In this document: positions 11,050 to 45,544 of the stretch, one piece after another
Numbering within the stretch: position 1 is the first letter of the stretch
How the letters are laid out: each line of letters begins with the position of its first letter
Assembly: GCA_007922225.1 (NCBI GenBank)
Contig: ML679989.1
Location: 20,216,915 to 20,280,914, forward strand
Source: Emydura subglobosa
Taxonomy: Eukaryota > Chordata > Testudines > Chelidae
Reading direction: 5' to 3'
Length of the DNA stretch: 64,000 bases
Notes under the pieces: model-generated
Databases searched by the model: none
What the model saw: only the letters and a program-made list of their open reading frames with translations
What the model was told of the DNA's origin: nothing
Program-made: the position numbers and the translations under genes

Positions 11050-12080
11050 TTTTACATTCAGATGGTTAAGACAGATAATTGCGTCTGGAGTAACAGAGTG
11101 TATTGCGGTGATGCCTCCTTTATATCTGTGAATTGGGCATTGAGTTGTTATATGTTCCATGGTGTGTTCTGGATGAGCACAGTCACACGCTGGAGGGTTT
11201 TTAATTTAATCTGCCATGGTTTGTGCGGATGCACTTTAGGGTTGCCATTGAGCTTCGTGGGAGATTGAAGCCAGGGATCTTCTGCGTCAGGTCTTTTCCA
11301 AGGTGTTTATTTGTAACTCCTTGTAAACTCCATTCCACTTTCCGAGCTTCATGGGGGGTGTAGTTGCACTGTTGAAGTTAAACGTGTGGGCTAAACGCGA
11401 CTTCAAGTGATGGTGAGGGACGTTGCTAAGGTCCTGGTGGATGGGAAGATGTTGGTTTTCCTCGATCTGCTGGAATTCCCGAAGAGTTGTGGCATTGAGG
11501 TGGGTGGATGGGGGAGCCATGTGCGACAGCACTGGCAGCCGCGGTGTTGGGGTTGACTTGAGGGTTCCAGAATTGCAGGGTTCGGTTGGACATCAACAAG
11601 TCGAGTATGGTTACTTCCGGTTCCTACTGGTGCACAGTACTCTGCTACATACACGAGGCCCATCGCCGATGTCTGTAACACTGATGCTGATGTTCCCCAG
11701 CTTGTCCTTGCCATTTTCTGAACCGGGTTGGCCCTTGTTTTTGTCTTGGAGCTGCCTTTTCCAGGTGGTCGTGGAAGATGAGCACGTGGTCCAGCTTCAC
11801 TCTGAGATAGGTCGGAGTAGGCTCATGTCGCACCATGTTGCTGCAGAAAGTCACTTTCAGGCTGTGCGTAGCATCCCTGTTCTCAAGACGGAATGCAGTG
11901 ACTGTTGTTTTGTGAGGACTTGGCTTCAACCTTCGTTTCCAGAAATATCCCTCCATGGTGTCTAGGTCCCCCTTCAAGGTGGACTTGGTGGTGGACTAAA
12001 GATGGCTGCTTGTGTTGCCAGGGCAAGGTCAGCTGCATGTGCAAATTCGCACGAGTTTGTTGGAGGCATGTCACTCGTGT
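11050..12080 (-). mobile_element. Decayed non-LTR retrotransposon reverse transcriptase (3' half)
   Basis: On the minus strand, in successive shifted frames, the DNA encodes in order: a 'KTTVTAFRLENR' stretch near 11900; a 'PTPTYLRVKLD' stretch near 11800 (equivalent of PTYLGVKLDR); 'LVYVAEYCAPV' near 11645 (equivalent of the AEYCAPVW block); 'HLKSR' near 11400; then 'LPRSSMATLKCIRTNHGR' near 11240-11190 and a Cys/His-rich tail ending in 'IHSVTPDAII' near 11080. This series marks the thumb and C-terminal part of a jockey-like non-LTR reverse transcriptase with a terminal zinc knuckle. It is not the CR1 type seen elsewhere in the window. Several frameshifts and stops make it inactive. Confidence 0.75.
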
Positions 12081-12099
12081 AAACTGTGCTCAGTGACAT

Positions 12100-14475
12100 T
12101 AAGGTTATTTTGATTTGTTTGCTATGACAACGCTGTCCATGAATTTTCAGCAGACTTCTACTGACCCAGAAGACGAAGCTTTAGTATTCAGCTAGGTCAG
12201 GCCGAAATCAATCCAATTAGAGCGTCTCCAGCTGAGAAGAATCCGATTACCGTACCTGGTAATTCGCTGCCATTGAAACCAGCCTGTGGACAGCTGCACC
12301 TCCCCTCTCTGTACTGATTTAATGCTTTTCCTGAGTGGTAAAAGGCAGTGCAGTGACTGGAGCCTGTATCCCAAAACAGTTAAACATGGACGTAACAGTG
12401 CAGGCTTCCCCTATGCTGCTTTGCCACTGTTAGCAGGAGAGACCACCCCAGAGGTGACTGGCCCAGGGCCCATTCGCTCCCTGCTGTTTGTGATGCAGCT
12501 GTCCTCCCACTTACTTGGGTGCTGGGTGACACATCTCTAGGTGGGCTCAGCATTACTGAAACTTCTTGAACCACCACCTGTTTTTTCCCCTCTGCTTATC
12601 ATTAATTGGGCTTTCCATGATGCTCTCAACCAAGGAGCCTCAGTGGCTTGGGAGCCTGGTAATGGGACACAGAGACTCTAGGTTTCTGTCTCCTCTCTAG
12701 TCTGCCTGTGACCAAAGTCATCATTCACGTAGGTAGCTGAAGAGCCTCAGATAAATGAGTGGGTCGTTGTCCCTGTGATGCCGTCTGGATTAGGGGTGAC
12801 CATTTATAATATTATTGATATCAATATTGCAGAATTACAACAAATCTTGCAACATAGGCCGTGTAAGGTGTCCTTGGGAAAGTTATGATTTACTGAATAT
12901 AAACTCGTCTGTATGTGTGCATCATCCTTGTATTATAAGCCATGACTCAGTGTGATCTCTCTGTATCTAAAACTTGTGCTGTGCTACTGAGTGACACCCC
13001 CAACAGATTAGCCTCTGCGCTGTTCAGCCTGAGTGAGGGCCAGCCAAGGGCCACCAGCTATACAATGAGCCCAGGGAGAGAAGCCAGGGGATATGTCTAT
13101 GAGTCATCAGGACATGTAGGGACATGCCTGTGGACAGGAGCTGTAAAGAGCTTTTCCCTGCCCATGTGCTGTGAGAGCTGTTTGGACTGAAACAAAGGAT
13201 TTACAAGCCTCATGGCAGAAACTATAAAATGCAGCTTCACCATCTCCATTTTGTCTTCACTCCTGCTTCTTACCTCTGGATTAACTACTCTACATCTGAA
13301 GCTGTGAAACAAAGGACTGGTACCCATCCAGTCTGGATGTACTCCAGAGGAACTGTACAAGCCTGCAAATGCCACAATATTGCTAAGAATCTGATATATA
13401 TGGACTCCGAAGTCATTTGTATGTATCTGATTGCTTTGACCATTGAACATCTCTCATCTTGTTTGTTTCTTTCCTTTTATAATGAACGTTTAGTTGTAGT
13501 TACTAAAGGATTGGCAGGCAGCGTGGTATTTTGGGTAAGATTCAAACCAATGATGAGCTGGTGCTGTGGCTGACCCTTTGGGGATCAGGAGAACATTTTA
13601 TACAGTGAGCAGAGTTAAATAACTCCTCACTTTACCGGACCCAGCAGCGAATTGGGAGCCAGAGACAGAAATGCAATAAAGGGGGCTGTGTGTTATTTTT
13701 TGAGGCTTCTTGAGAACCAGTGTGGGGAATCAGGAGCACTGTGTGACTGGTTGCGGAATCTAACTTCAGTGTTAGCCACCAGTTTGGGAGAAACTGCTCT
13801 TCTTTTTGTAGCCTGATCTGACTGTGACATTTTCAGCTGGCTGCCCTAGGCATATATGGGTCACAATCCCCATCATAGAGCCAGCCAGAAACTGGCACCG
13901 TGAAGGTCAAGGGTTGAGTGGGCATATTGACTGGGCGAGGCTGAAGTCGTTTGGGCAGGGACTGCGGTACATAAGCAAGGACTCTTGGAGGCTGCTTCCT
14001 GTGCTCTGCCCATTCTGGGGGCAAAGGGCATCTTCTGCCAGCCTGGCACCGGCACAGAATTCAGCTTATTACAAACAAACAGTCACAAAGACCAACAAAA
14101 CAACAGTAAAACCAACCAACAAATGCAGCTACGTGTAAGCAGGGGAAAACACTGTGCTTTCAAATAGTATTACAGGCCATCCTCCCCCAGGGGGTTCCCG
14201 AATAAAGTGCTGACAGCTGCTCATAAAACAGCCGCCCCTAATTGCCACACCTCCCAACTAGCAGCACGCAGAGAGAGGCAGTCTGCGGATGTTGTCAGGA
14301 GTGATGGGGATGGGTGGGGGAGAAGAGGAGTAATGGCAATGTAGGGAAGCTAATGACGGGCTGTAGTGAAACCAATCATTGTCAGCACTGCAGCCAATGG
14401 GTGTAAAGATCGGAACGGATTGGTGAATTCCCCGTAACGTGTCCTCTCCTAATCCCCCAGCTCCCCTGCTCCCAG
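12100..14475. other. WDR31 5' intron, no gene recognised
   Basis: The block 12800-13800 has the feel of a high-copy repeat (AT-rich palindromic 'tataatattattgatatcaatattgc' at 12807, late 'aatgcaataaaggggg' at 13670 with AATAAA at 13675), but I could not place its ends. Otherwise only short frames on both strands. Confidence 0.35.
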
Positions 14476-14562
14476 AGGTTGCCTGAGATGCTGAGGTTTC
14501 GATGCTGAGCGCTACTGCATGCTGTGTGACGGAGCTGCTCACCTCGGCTCATGTGCATTATC
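14476..14562 (+). promoter_or_regulatory. WDR31: Candidate 5' UTR part of WDR31 exon 2 with upstream ATGs
   Basis: A pyrimidine-rich tract ending 'tgctcccag' at 14475 is a plausible 3' splice site, which would start this exon at 14476. Between it and the chosen start are ATGs at 14488 (seven-codon frame ending 14508) and 14502 (frame overlapping the main start), plus one near 14519. They could lower translation of the main frame. The exon boundary is inferred. Confidence 0.45.
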
Positions 14563-37914
<23,352 letters not shown>

Positions 37915-38529
37915 TTCGTAGTGACCCTCTGCCTGGGACCCTCCTGGGCAAAATCCAAGGCTGGAAACGCCTCTCCACTTCAGCAGGCTCTTGGCCACTA
38001 GCACTCGCTTCCCGTGTGACTAGATTGAATGTCCAGGCACCTGGAACGTCCCTGACCCCAAAGCGGTGACGGTGCGGAGCCTGTAGGATCGTCAGGTTCC
38101 GGTTCTGAGGTTCTGGAAACCAGCTACAGCCAGTTCTGGAGCCAAATCATAGATGCTTTTAGGCCAAGTTTTAACTTGAGTGAGCCTCGCACGTCAGACG
38201 CGCAGAATCACAGGCAAACTAGGTCTGGGCTAGCGCTAGGCTAGATGGGGGAGACACAAGCAAAGACTACTGAAACCGGCTGCCGGCCGACATGGAAATA
38301 TCTTTCTGGGAACCTCCTCCATCCTGCTGCCCACGGTGGGGTAGTCTCCATCCTGGCACGTGCAAGCATCTAGTCCTTGCTCTGCTGCAGGTTTGGTGGC
38401 TCTTCTTTGTACAAAGAGTGTCTAAAGAAAGGCCTGGATGCTTGTCAGCAGAGAGAAGGAAAAACCATGGATTGTCGTCCCTTTACCTTTATCAGTGTCA
38501 TGCCAGCGTACACATTCGTTACCCCAGCG

Positions 38530-38625
38530 GTCACAGAATCATAGAATATTCGAGTTGGAAGGGACCTCAGGAGGTATCTAGTCCAACCCCCAGCTCAAAG
38601 CAGGACTAACCTCAGCTATGTCACC
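38530..38625 (-). repeat. CR1 3' end fragment, antisense
   Basis: 'cacagaatcatagaatattcgagttggaagggacctcaggag' then 'gtatctagtccaacccccagctcaaagcagg' is the standard antisense CR1 tail. Confidence 0.85.
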
Positions 38626-38639
38626 CAGGGCAAAGTCTG

Positions 38640-41600
38640 GCTCGCTGCACAATGGTTTGAGAAGCCTGGGGTACAGCAGCAGCATTTTGAGGAGCAAAGG
38701 GACCATTCTGTTATCTCGAGGCAGAAGGCGAGCACTGTGCTGTGAAAACCGCCTTTCAGAGCCAGCGCTTGGAATGAGCAGCTTGTTTCGGAGCACGCTG
38801 GTGACGGAATGAACAGCGCAGCGCTGAGGGCCGCCGAGGTATCGGGTTAGGGATGCTCAGCCCAGGTTTCCTTGCTCTGGTTCCTCGCGCTGTTTAATGA
38901 AGCCGAATGCTGAGCCCCAAAACCTTAGGCTGGGAGGGAATGCTTGTTCAGGGCAGGTGTACCCACGGCCTGCTGGGAGGGGGAGAGAATTGTGTGCAAA
39001 TGAGGATTTCACTCTCCTAGCCTGTCACCAAAGGCATCGGCAGCAGCTGGAAAGACAGCTATCTATCCACCATCCAAGGCAGGAGCTAACGGATAAAGGA
39101 GACAAATGGGGTGTCGGAAATAATGACGTGTTCTTGGCATGCGAAGCTGCTGAGTGGAAGCCCTGGATGAAGGATTCAAGGAGAAGCCTGGCAGAGAGGT
39201 TGGGAGAGAGATTTAACTTCCAGGGACAGCTGGTTCTGCAGAACATGGCCTGTTAGACGCTGTGAGCAATAGTTGTTTTCTGTCCTCTGCATAGTGTAAC
39301 GCAGGGCGCTTCTCCACCAGGAAGGGCCGCTGGGAGTCGGTGCACGTACAGCTCGGGCTCCCCCGGGGGAGTTTGCAGGGGCCAGGCAGCCTGGAAAATG
39401 CCGTCTGTGTTGGTTAATATCCTTGATTGGTGCTTGGTTCCTGGACACGAGGAGTTACGGCCCAGCTCGCACGGTGTGGATGCGTTTTGCCATGCTGCCA
39501 GGGGGTGCTGGCCCAAGGGAGGGTCACCCCAGTGGGGATTCTGTGTGGCATAGAGCTGAGGGACTCTTCCAGCAGGACTCTTCCTGCATTCACCCACCGG
39601 GGCAGCTGTGGGGCCAGACACCAGCACTAAAGGCAGGGAGTCTCTTCCCCCCGCCCTGCTCCCCGGGCTGACCCCCGCCTGCCTGCAGCTGGCAGGAGAA
39701 GATAAGCAGCCTTCTGCACCACTCACTCACTCACTCAGCATGGGGTTTGGAGCAGGAGGGGGGCATGGAGGGGCTGTGCAGGACGAGGGGAAGCTGGAAG
39801 ACTGGAAGATGCAGAGGGTAATGGGGAGAAGGATGGAGAGCCCCTCCCCCAACAGCCCTCAGGCTGCCTTGCCCTTCTCCTGCCACAAACCAGCCCCTGT
39901 GTTATCTCTCCTCCATTCTGCCCTTGCCCCCCCTCGCTGCTTGCCCCGGCCTCTCCCCCTCCCCTCCCACTCTTCCCTCTGCTCAGCACTGGGAGATTGG
40001 TGCCTCTCCCTGTCTGTAGGGTGCGGGGGTGGCCCGGGTTCCCTGCCCTGCTGACCCTGGCTGGGCTCTTCTGCCTTGGACAGGCCGTTGGCTGGGGGCC
40101 AATTGGAGCTGCCTTTAGGGCTCTCTGAGTTACGCTGGGGGAGCGGCCTGGCACATCACTGGCCCTGGGATGCTGCCCCCTTTCCAGCCGCCTCCCAAAT
40201 GTGGCTGTGCGCTCCTTGGCGGGAGACGAGGCTCCGTGGGGCTACATTTCCTGAGATGGAGAGTGTGGCTAGAGGCTCCTGCCCCATGTGGACGCTCTGC
40301 GCTGCTTGCATTATGGCCGAGTAGACCTAGATGACACAGATGGTGCTAATCTGCAGCGTAATCACTGAAATACCCGGCACGTACCCAGCCGACTAAACCG
40401 TTACTGGCATTTTGGGTCGCTGCCTTACTGATCATCAAGGACCTGCCTCTCTGGGGCTGCTGGGTGGCCCGAGTGATCCCCCCAACACGTGGAAACAGAC
40501 CGTGAGGGGTTCTCTCCATCGTGGCAGCTGTTGCCTGGCATCACTCCCAGGTCACACGTCTTCGCAACGTCCTTGCTGCTGCTGTTCCCGTGGGGTTCTC
40601 GCCTGACATCGCTGTGTGCGTGCAGCCAGTAAGAACACTCACACAGCGGCAGGGTGGGGCCTGCTCCTACGTGAGCTACGAAGCTGATCAGTGTCTGGCA
40701 ACAGGAGGACGCTTTCCTCTGCTGTGGCATCGGAAGGGAGCACAGAGCAAACTGGGGGCTCTGCCCCCGTTGTGTTCCCCGAAGGATCGCTTGCTCCTGT
40801 CTCCTCCCCAACGGTTCTGTGACCCTCTGAGCTCCCCAATGTTCTTTGTGTCCTTGGCTCCTGCATCTGTGGTGTCTCCTTTCCCCCATGCTCTGTGTCC
40901 CGCTGTGCCTGGCTCTCTGTGGGGTGCTGCAGCGACGCATTGGGGCGGGGCGCGTGTTTGGTCCTGTAGAGTCTGCACAGCACAGCATGCTGCCAAGGTA
41001 AGCTGTGCGCTGGGAAAACACAGCTGGGAAACCCCTTCTCACTGGGCCAGACCTGCTCAGGGTTACATGCAGCCAGCAAAAGGCATGTCTCTAGCTCCAA
41101 GAGCAAACCTGTGCCTCGTTTCAGAGGCTGGCCGGGCTGCAAACAACGGAGGTGTGAGAGCTGCTCAAAAGAGAACCTCCTAAACCTGAATACAGGGGAC
41201 GCTAGCGACTCCCCTCTACTGCCCCTGGCGGCGACCCCCAGATGTCATCTAACCTGGCACCAGGTCGAGGGGTGATGCGCTCTGCAGGGGGCGTTTCCTA
41301 GGGCTGCTCTGCCTTAGCTGCTGGGAGCGTGTGGTGTGGTAGTGCTGGGAGCACTGGCTTGGATTCCGGGGACTCTGCGTGTGACTGTACCGGAGCTGAT
41401 CAATGTTTTTAATTATCTAAATGTCCGGCCACTACAATGGCTGCTGTTGTGTGTAATATAGTCTCGTTGTCTGTATATTTGCAAATAACGTTGTGGTGTA
41501 TCTGTCCTTGGTGACCTGTCCACGGCACTTTCCCCTTTTCTCCTGTCGGGACTCGAATTAATACCAGTCCCCAGCACGTTCTGCAGCAGTGTGGCAGCTT

Positions 41601-42220
41601 TTCTCTCACAGCCTTTTTAAAACCCATCTCTGATTTATGGCAAACTGTCTGCCCCCCTTCCACATGGCCAGACGGTGCGCGGAGCACTTGTCCCGTTACA
41701 GGGCGTGTCGTGGTTGCTGGGGCTAGAACCTGACCATGCAGGGTTGAAAGTAAAACTTGAAGGACTCTAACAATGTATCTTTAAGCTGACATTGATGAAC
41801 GTGGAAGAAAACAGAAGACACCCCTAGTTGGTGCCCCCTGGCAGCCAAACCCTGTTGTGGGAGCTGCCCTGTGAGGCTGGGAGAGGTGTGTTTGGGAAAG
41901 GGATGTGCAGTGAGTCCAGAGACTCCAAGTTGCAGTACCCTGTCTGGAGGGTGAGCTATGGCAGTTTCTCTCAAACTTTTCGATACCAGGGACCGGCTTC
42001 CTGTACTGTGTCAGGGAGATCTCAGGGCCCGGTGCCTGCCTGGAGCGGTCGTTGAGAAACACTGAGCTACCGGACCAGGCAGCCAGGCCATTGCTGGGCA
42101 GAACTGGTGCACTGGCTAGAGAGGCCGCACCAAAGGAAAACAAATCCCAGCTAAGTCAGAGTCCACACAGCTCACCTCCTCCAGAAACTCCACTGCCTCA
42201 CAGGGGGCCTCCAGCCAGCA
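38640..42220. other. Intergenic stretch after WDR31, no gene recognised
   Basis: Many overlapping open frames of 60-220 codons occur on both strands because of moderate-to-high GC, but none shows a recognisable domain, conserved motif or exon structure. No clear repeat ends. Confidence 0.5.
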
Positions 42221-42224
42221 CTAC

Positions 42225-43560
42225 ACAGACAGTCATGGATTCCCAGGCCAGAGGGGACCACTATCATCATCTGGTTTGAGCCCCTGTATGACACAGGCCA
42301 GAGAACGTCCCCCAAGTAATTTCTAGAGCAGATCCTTTAGAATAACATCCAGCTGTCTGTGATGGAGAATCCACCCAGCCTTGCTCACTTGTTCCAATGG
42401 TTAATTACCCTCGCTATTAAAAATTCCTGCCTTATTCCCAGCCTTATTCGACTAACTTCAGCATCCAGTCACTGGCTCGTGTGATATCTTTCCCAGCAAG
42501 ACTGAAGAGCCCATTATCAAATATTTGTTCCCCATGTAGGTACCTGCAGACTGTGATCCGGTCCCCTTTAGCCTTCTCCTTGTTAAACTCAATAGATGGA
42601 GCGCCAGGAGTCTAGCACTGTGAGGCAGGTTTTCTAATCCTTTCATCATTCCCGCAGCTCTTCTCTGACCCCTCTCCAGTTTATCCACATCCTTCTGGAA
42701 TTGTGGACACCACAGCTGGACACGAGCCCAGCAGCGGTCGCACCCATGCCAGATGCAGAGGATCACATGAGCCCTTTTGGCCTCACTCTTCCCTGGGAGC
42801 TCATGCAGTTGATTATTCCCTGGGCCCCCAAATCTTTTTGGAGGCCCTGCTTCCCAGGATAGAATCACTCATGCAACCTACATGCATTTCTAGCCATATG
42901 ACTTCACATTTAGCCCTGTTAATGTGCATGTTGTTTGCTTGTGCTCAGTTTGCCGAGCGAGCCAGCTGGCTCTGAATCAGTGACCTGTCCACGTCATTCT
43001 TTATTATCCCCCCAATTTTTGTGTCGTCTGCAAACTTTACCAGTGATGATGCCATGATTTCTTCCAAGTCATTGATAAAATGTGAAATAGCCGAGGGCCA
43101 GGAACCGATCCCCGCAGGACCCCACTAGAAACCCGGCTGTTTGGGGACGGTTCTCCGTTCACAATTACGTTTGAATCCATGGACTGTGTGCCGTGTTAAT
43201 TTTATATCGCCCTAGTTTTGTAATCAAAACGTGCTGTGCCCAGTCAAATGCCTGAGCGAAGACTAAGAATATTACATAAAAAACCGATCACCTTTATAAC
43301 CTAACTTGTCGTCACATCCAAAAAAGATACCGCTTTAGTGTGACGGGATCTATTTTCCATAAACCCACGTTGACTTGCATTAATGATATTACCCTCCTTT
43401 AATTCTGTATTAACTGAGTCCTGCAACAGCTGCTCCATTATTTTGCCTGGGATCAGTGTCAGGCTGACAGGCCTGTAATTATCTGAGTCGTCCCATTTAC
43501 CTTTTTTTAAATATTGGCACGACATTCACTTTCCTCTCAGTCTTCCGGAGTGTTTCAGGA
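42225..43560 (-). repeat. CR1 LINE, long 3' half, antisense
   Basis: The left end starts in the antisense 3' tail ('gattcccaggccagaggggaccac'). The minus strand then encodes the thumb (FQKDVDKLERGQRRAAGMMKG near 42700) and, at 43525-43301, a reverse-transcriptase block NYRPVSLTLIPGKIMEQ followed by a NASQRGFMENRS-like run. About 1.3 kb, decayed but collinear. Confidence 0.92.
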
Positions 43561-43859
43561 CTTACTGAAAATCAACATTGACAGGCCAGCGAGCTCCTCG
43601 GACCGTTTCTTTTCAAGCTGTTGGACGAAAGGTCTCTGGATCTGCTGCTTTAAAAAATGTCTAACGTTAGTCGCTGCTCTTTGAAAGACTCGGGGAATGG
43701 AAGGATGTCATCATGTGGTGTGACGCCATCATCTGTGTTTCCCCCAAGTACAGAAACAAATATTTCTTGACCACGCCTGCCTTTTCTGCATGATCCTTGA
43801 TCGTTCTACCATTTCCCTCTAATAATGGACCGATACCATTGACGGACCCTCTTATCCCA

Positions 43860-44000
43860 CAGGGAAGCAGGAGTAATTATCCCATCTTAGAGCTGGAGAA
43901 ACTGCGGGAGGCAGCGGCAGTGACTTGCCCCAGTTCACACAGGCAGTCTGTGGCAGAGCCGAACCCAGGAGTCCTGACTCCCAGTCCTCTGCTTTAGCCA
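43860..44000 (-). repeat. MIR-type SINE, antisense
   Basis: 'attatcccatcttagagctggagaaactg', 'gtgacttgccccagttcacacaggcagtctgtggcagagcc' and 'aacccaggagtcctgactcccagtcc' follow the antisense MIR order closely. Confidence 0.8.
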
Positions 44001-44857
44001 TGCACCTGCCATCTGCTCTCGCCATCTTCCGTCAGCTCCCACCTGTGTCTGCTCCTCTGTCTTGCTTTTGGCATTAGCTGCCCCAGAAGCAGCTATTGCG
44101 TATTTTGGAGGGAGGAGAGGATGGCATCTGCTGCATAACACCCACCCCACCCCCGCACATGGAAAGACACCCTGCTGCACGTCCTTTCATCTGGCATTTC
44201 AGGAGCAGGTTGTTGCAGCTTCTGGTCATGCTGTAAGGACAGGCTCAGGGAGAGGGCAGGGGATATCACCCTCTCTGCCCTCCAGTGCCAGTCTGCAGCC
44301 GAGTGTGTCTTCCTCTGCGTTCCCCCCCGAAAGGTTAAACTTCCCTGGGCAGGCCTGGCTGTGTCTCTTCCTGTCCCCTGCCCACAACGGACCAGAAGGC
44401 TCCATTCAGCAAGCCCAGTCTGAGCCCAGGTGCCTGGATCTCTGCCCCGATCTCATCCAGAGCTGATGGGCTAATGTCTCCCTGTGGAAGAGCATCTGCG
44501 TGCACCAAGGCAAAGGGGCGACGGTTATCACAGCTCAGAACCAGGGCGGGAGCTGAGCTCAGCCCCAGCATAAGCAAGTGCAGCTCCCCCGGCTTCCTTA
44601 GCAGCAGGCTGATTTGTGTGAGACCTGAATTGGGTCGTTGGTCTTGAAACCATCCCATGCTGGGCCTGAGCAGAGCCCGTGGACACCGCCCAGCAGCTGA
44701 GGCCAGGCCGCTCAAGGCTGAGTCAATACCTGGGTCCAGCCCCAGAGGATCCCCGTCACCCAACTGTCCATCAGGCCGGTGGTGGGCCCCACCTCTCCGG
44801 GGCAGGAGTGAAGCAGCAGGCGCACTGTGCTGCACACCAGCAGAGGCTGTCAGACTG
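44001..44857. other. Region 3' of the minus-strand RING gene
   Basis: Likely includes the 3' UTR of the RING gene at 44858-45544. No AATAAA was seen on the minus strand close to the stop. No other feature. Confidence 0.4.
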
Positions 44858-45544
44858 CTAGATGCTCTGTGAACTTCTCAGGCTGCTGCGCGGGGTGTCG
44901 GCTGGGGGAGAGGTTCCCGCCTGGCGTTGGCCTTCCGCAGCCCTGCTCATCTGGGAATTAGCTGTAAAAATGATGGTTAAAGCGATCAGCACCAGCAGCA
45001 GGAGAGCGATGCAGAGCACCCCCAGGCGATGCTCCCACAGGAGCTGGCATAGCTCTCGGCAGGTGAACAGGCGGCGGGGATGGCGAATACCAACCAGGCC
45101 TCCGCTGGCGCCCTGGGGGGCTGGGTTGTATAATAACTCCACTGTAACCAGCATCTGGGGGGCTGCTTCGGCGGTGCTCACCTGACAGGGCGAGGACAGC
45201 TGTTTGATCCAGCACAGTCTGTGTCCGTCTAGCCAGATCTCCTGCAGGGGCTGCATCCAGGGAGGGTACTGGGTCACGATCTCCATGTTGGCTGGGAGTT
45301 TAGGGATCCCTCCGGCGGGGATGGGCGCTTGGGCTCTGCAGAGAGGGCAGGGGAAGGTCTGGGCTTGCTTCACGAAGACACACAGCCTGGCGAGGCATTC
45401 CAGGCAGAAGGTGTGAGAGCACGGGAGCAGCAGGGGCGTCTGGAAGACGTTGTCGTAGGGGCTGTAGCAGATGGGGCATTCGGGGGTGGACGGCTGAGGG
45501 GCTTGCGGCTCTGGCTGGTTGAGGGGATTGGGACCCCAGTCCAT
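44858..45544 (-). CDS. RNF183: RNF183-like RING-finger transmembrane E3 ubiquitin ligase
   Basis: A single uninterrupted exon of 228 residues, as usual for this family. A C3HC4 RING finger occupies residues 23-69, with zinc ligands C23, C26, C42, H44, C47, C50, C66 and C69. A middle region carries WLDGHRLCW (104-112), corresponding to the EGHQLCL segment I recall in RNF183. One hydrophobic segment (174-194) gives a C-terminal membrane anchor, followed by a polar tail of about 34 residues. Family knowledge: RNF183 is a membrane-bound E3 ligase of ER/Golgi/lysosomal membranes, abundant in kidney and linked to ER stress and osmotic stress. Its position downstream of WDR31 agrees with mammalian synteny, though here it converges on WDR31, whereas in human I recall both on one strand. 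Start: first ATG, no in-frame alternative needed; a possible 3' splice site TAGACAG lies just before it. RNF223/RNF225-type paralogues are the alternative. Confidence 0.75.
   Translation of the reverse strand: MDWGPNPLNQPEPQAPQPSTPECPICYSPYDNVFQTPLLLPCSHTFCLECLARLCVFVKQAQTFPCPLCRAQAPIPAGGIPKLPANMEIVTQYPPWMQPLQEIWLDGHRLCWIKQLSSPCQVSTAEAAPQMLVTVELLYNPAPQGASGGLVGIRHPRRLFTCRELCQLLWEHRLGVLCIALLLLVLIALTIIFTANSQMSRAAEGQRQAGTSPPADTPRSSLRSSQSI

Noticed and set aside
11423..11965. 180-codon plus-strand open frame
   Set aside because: It lies on the antisense strand of the decayed reverse transcriptase and has no recognisable domain.
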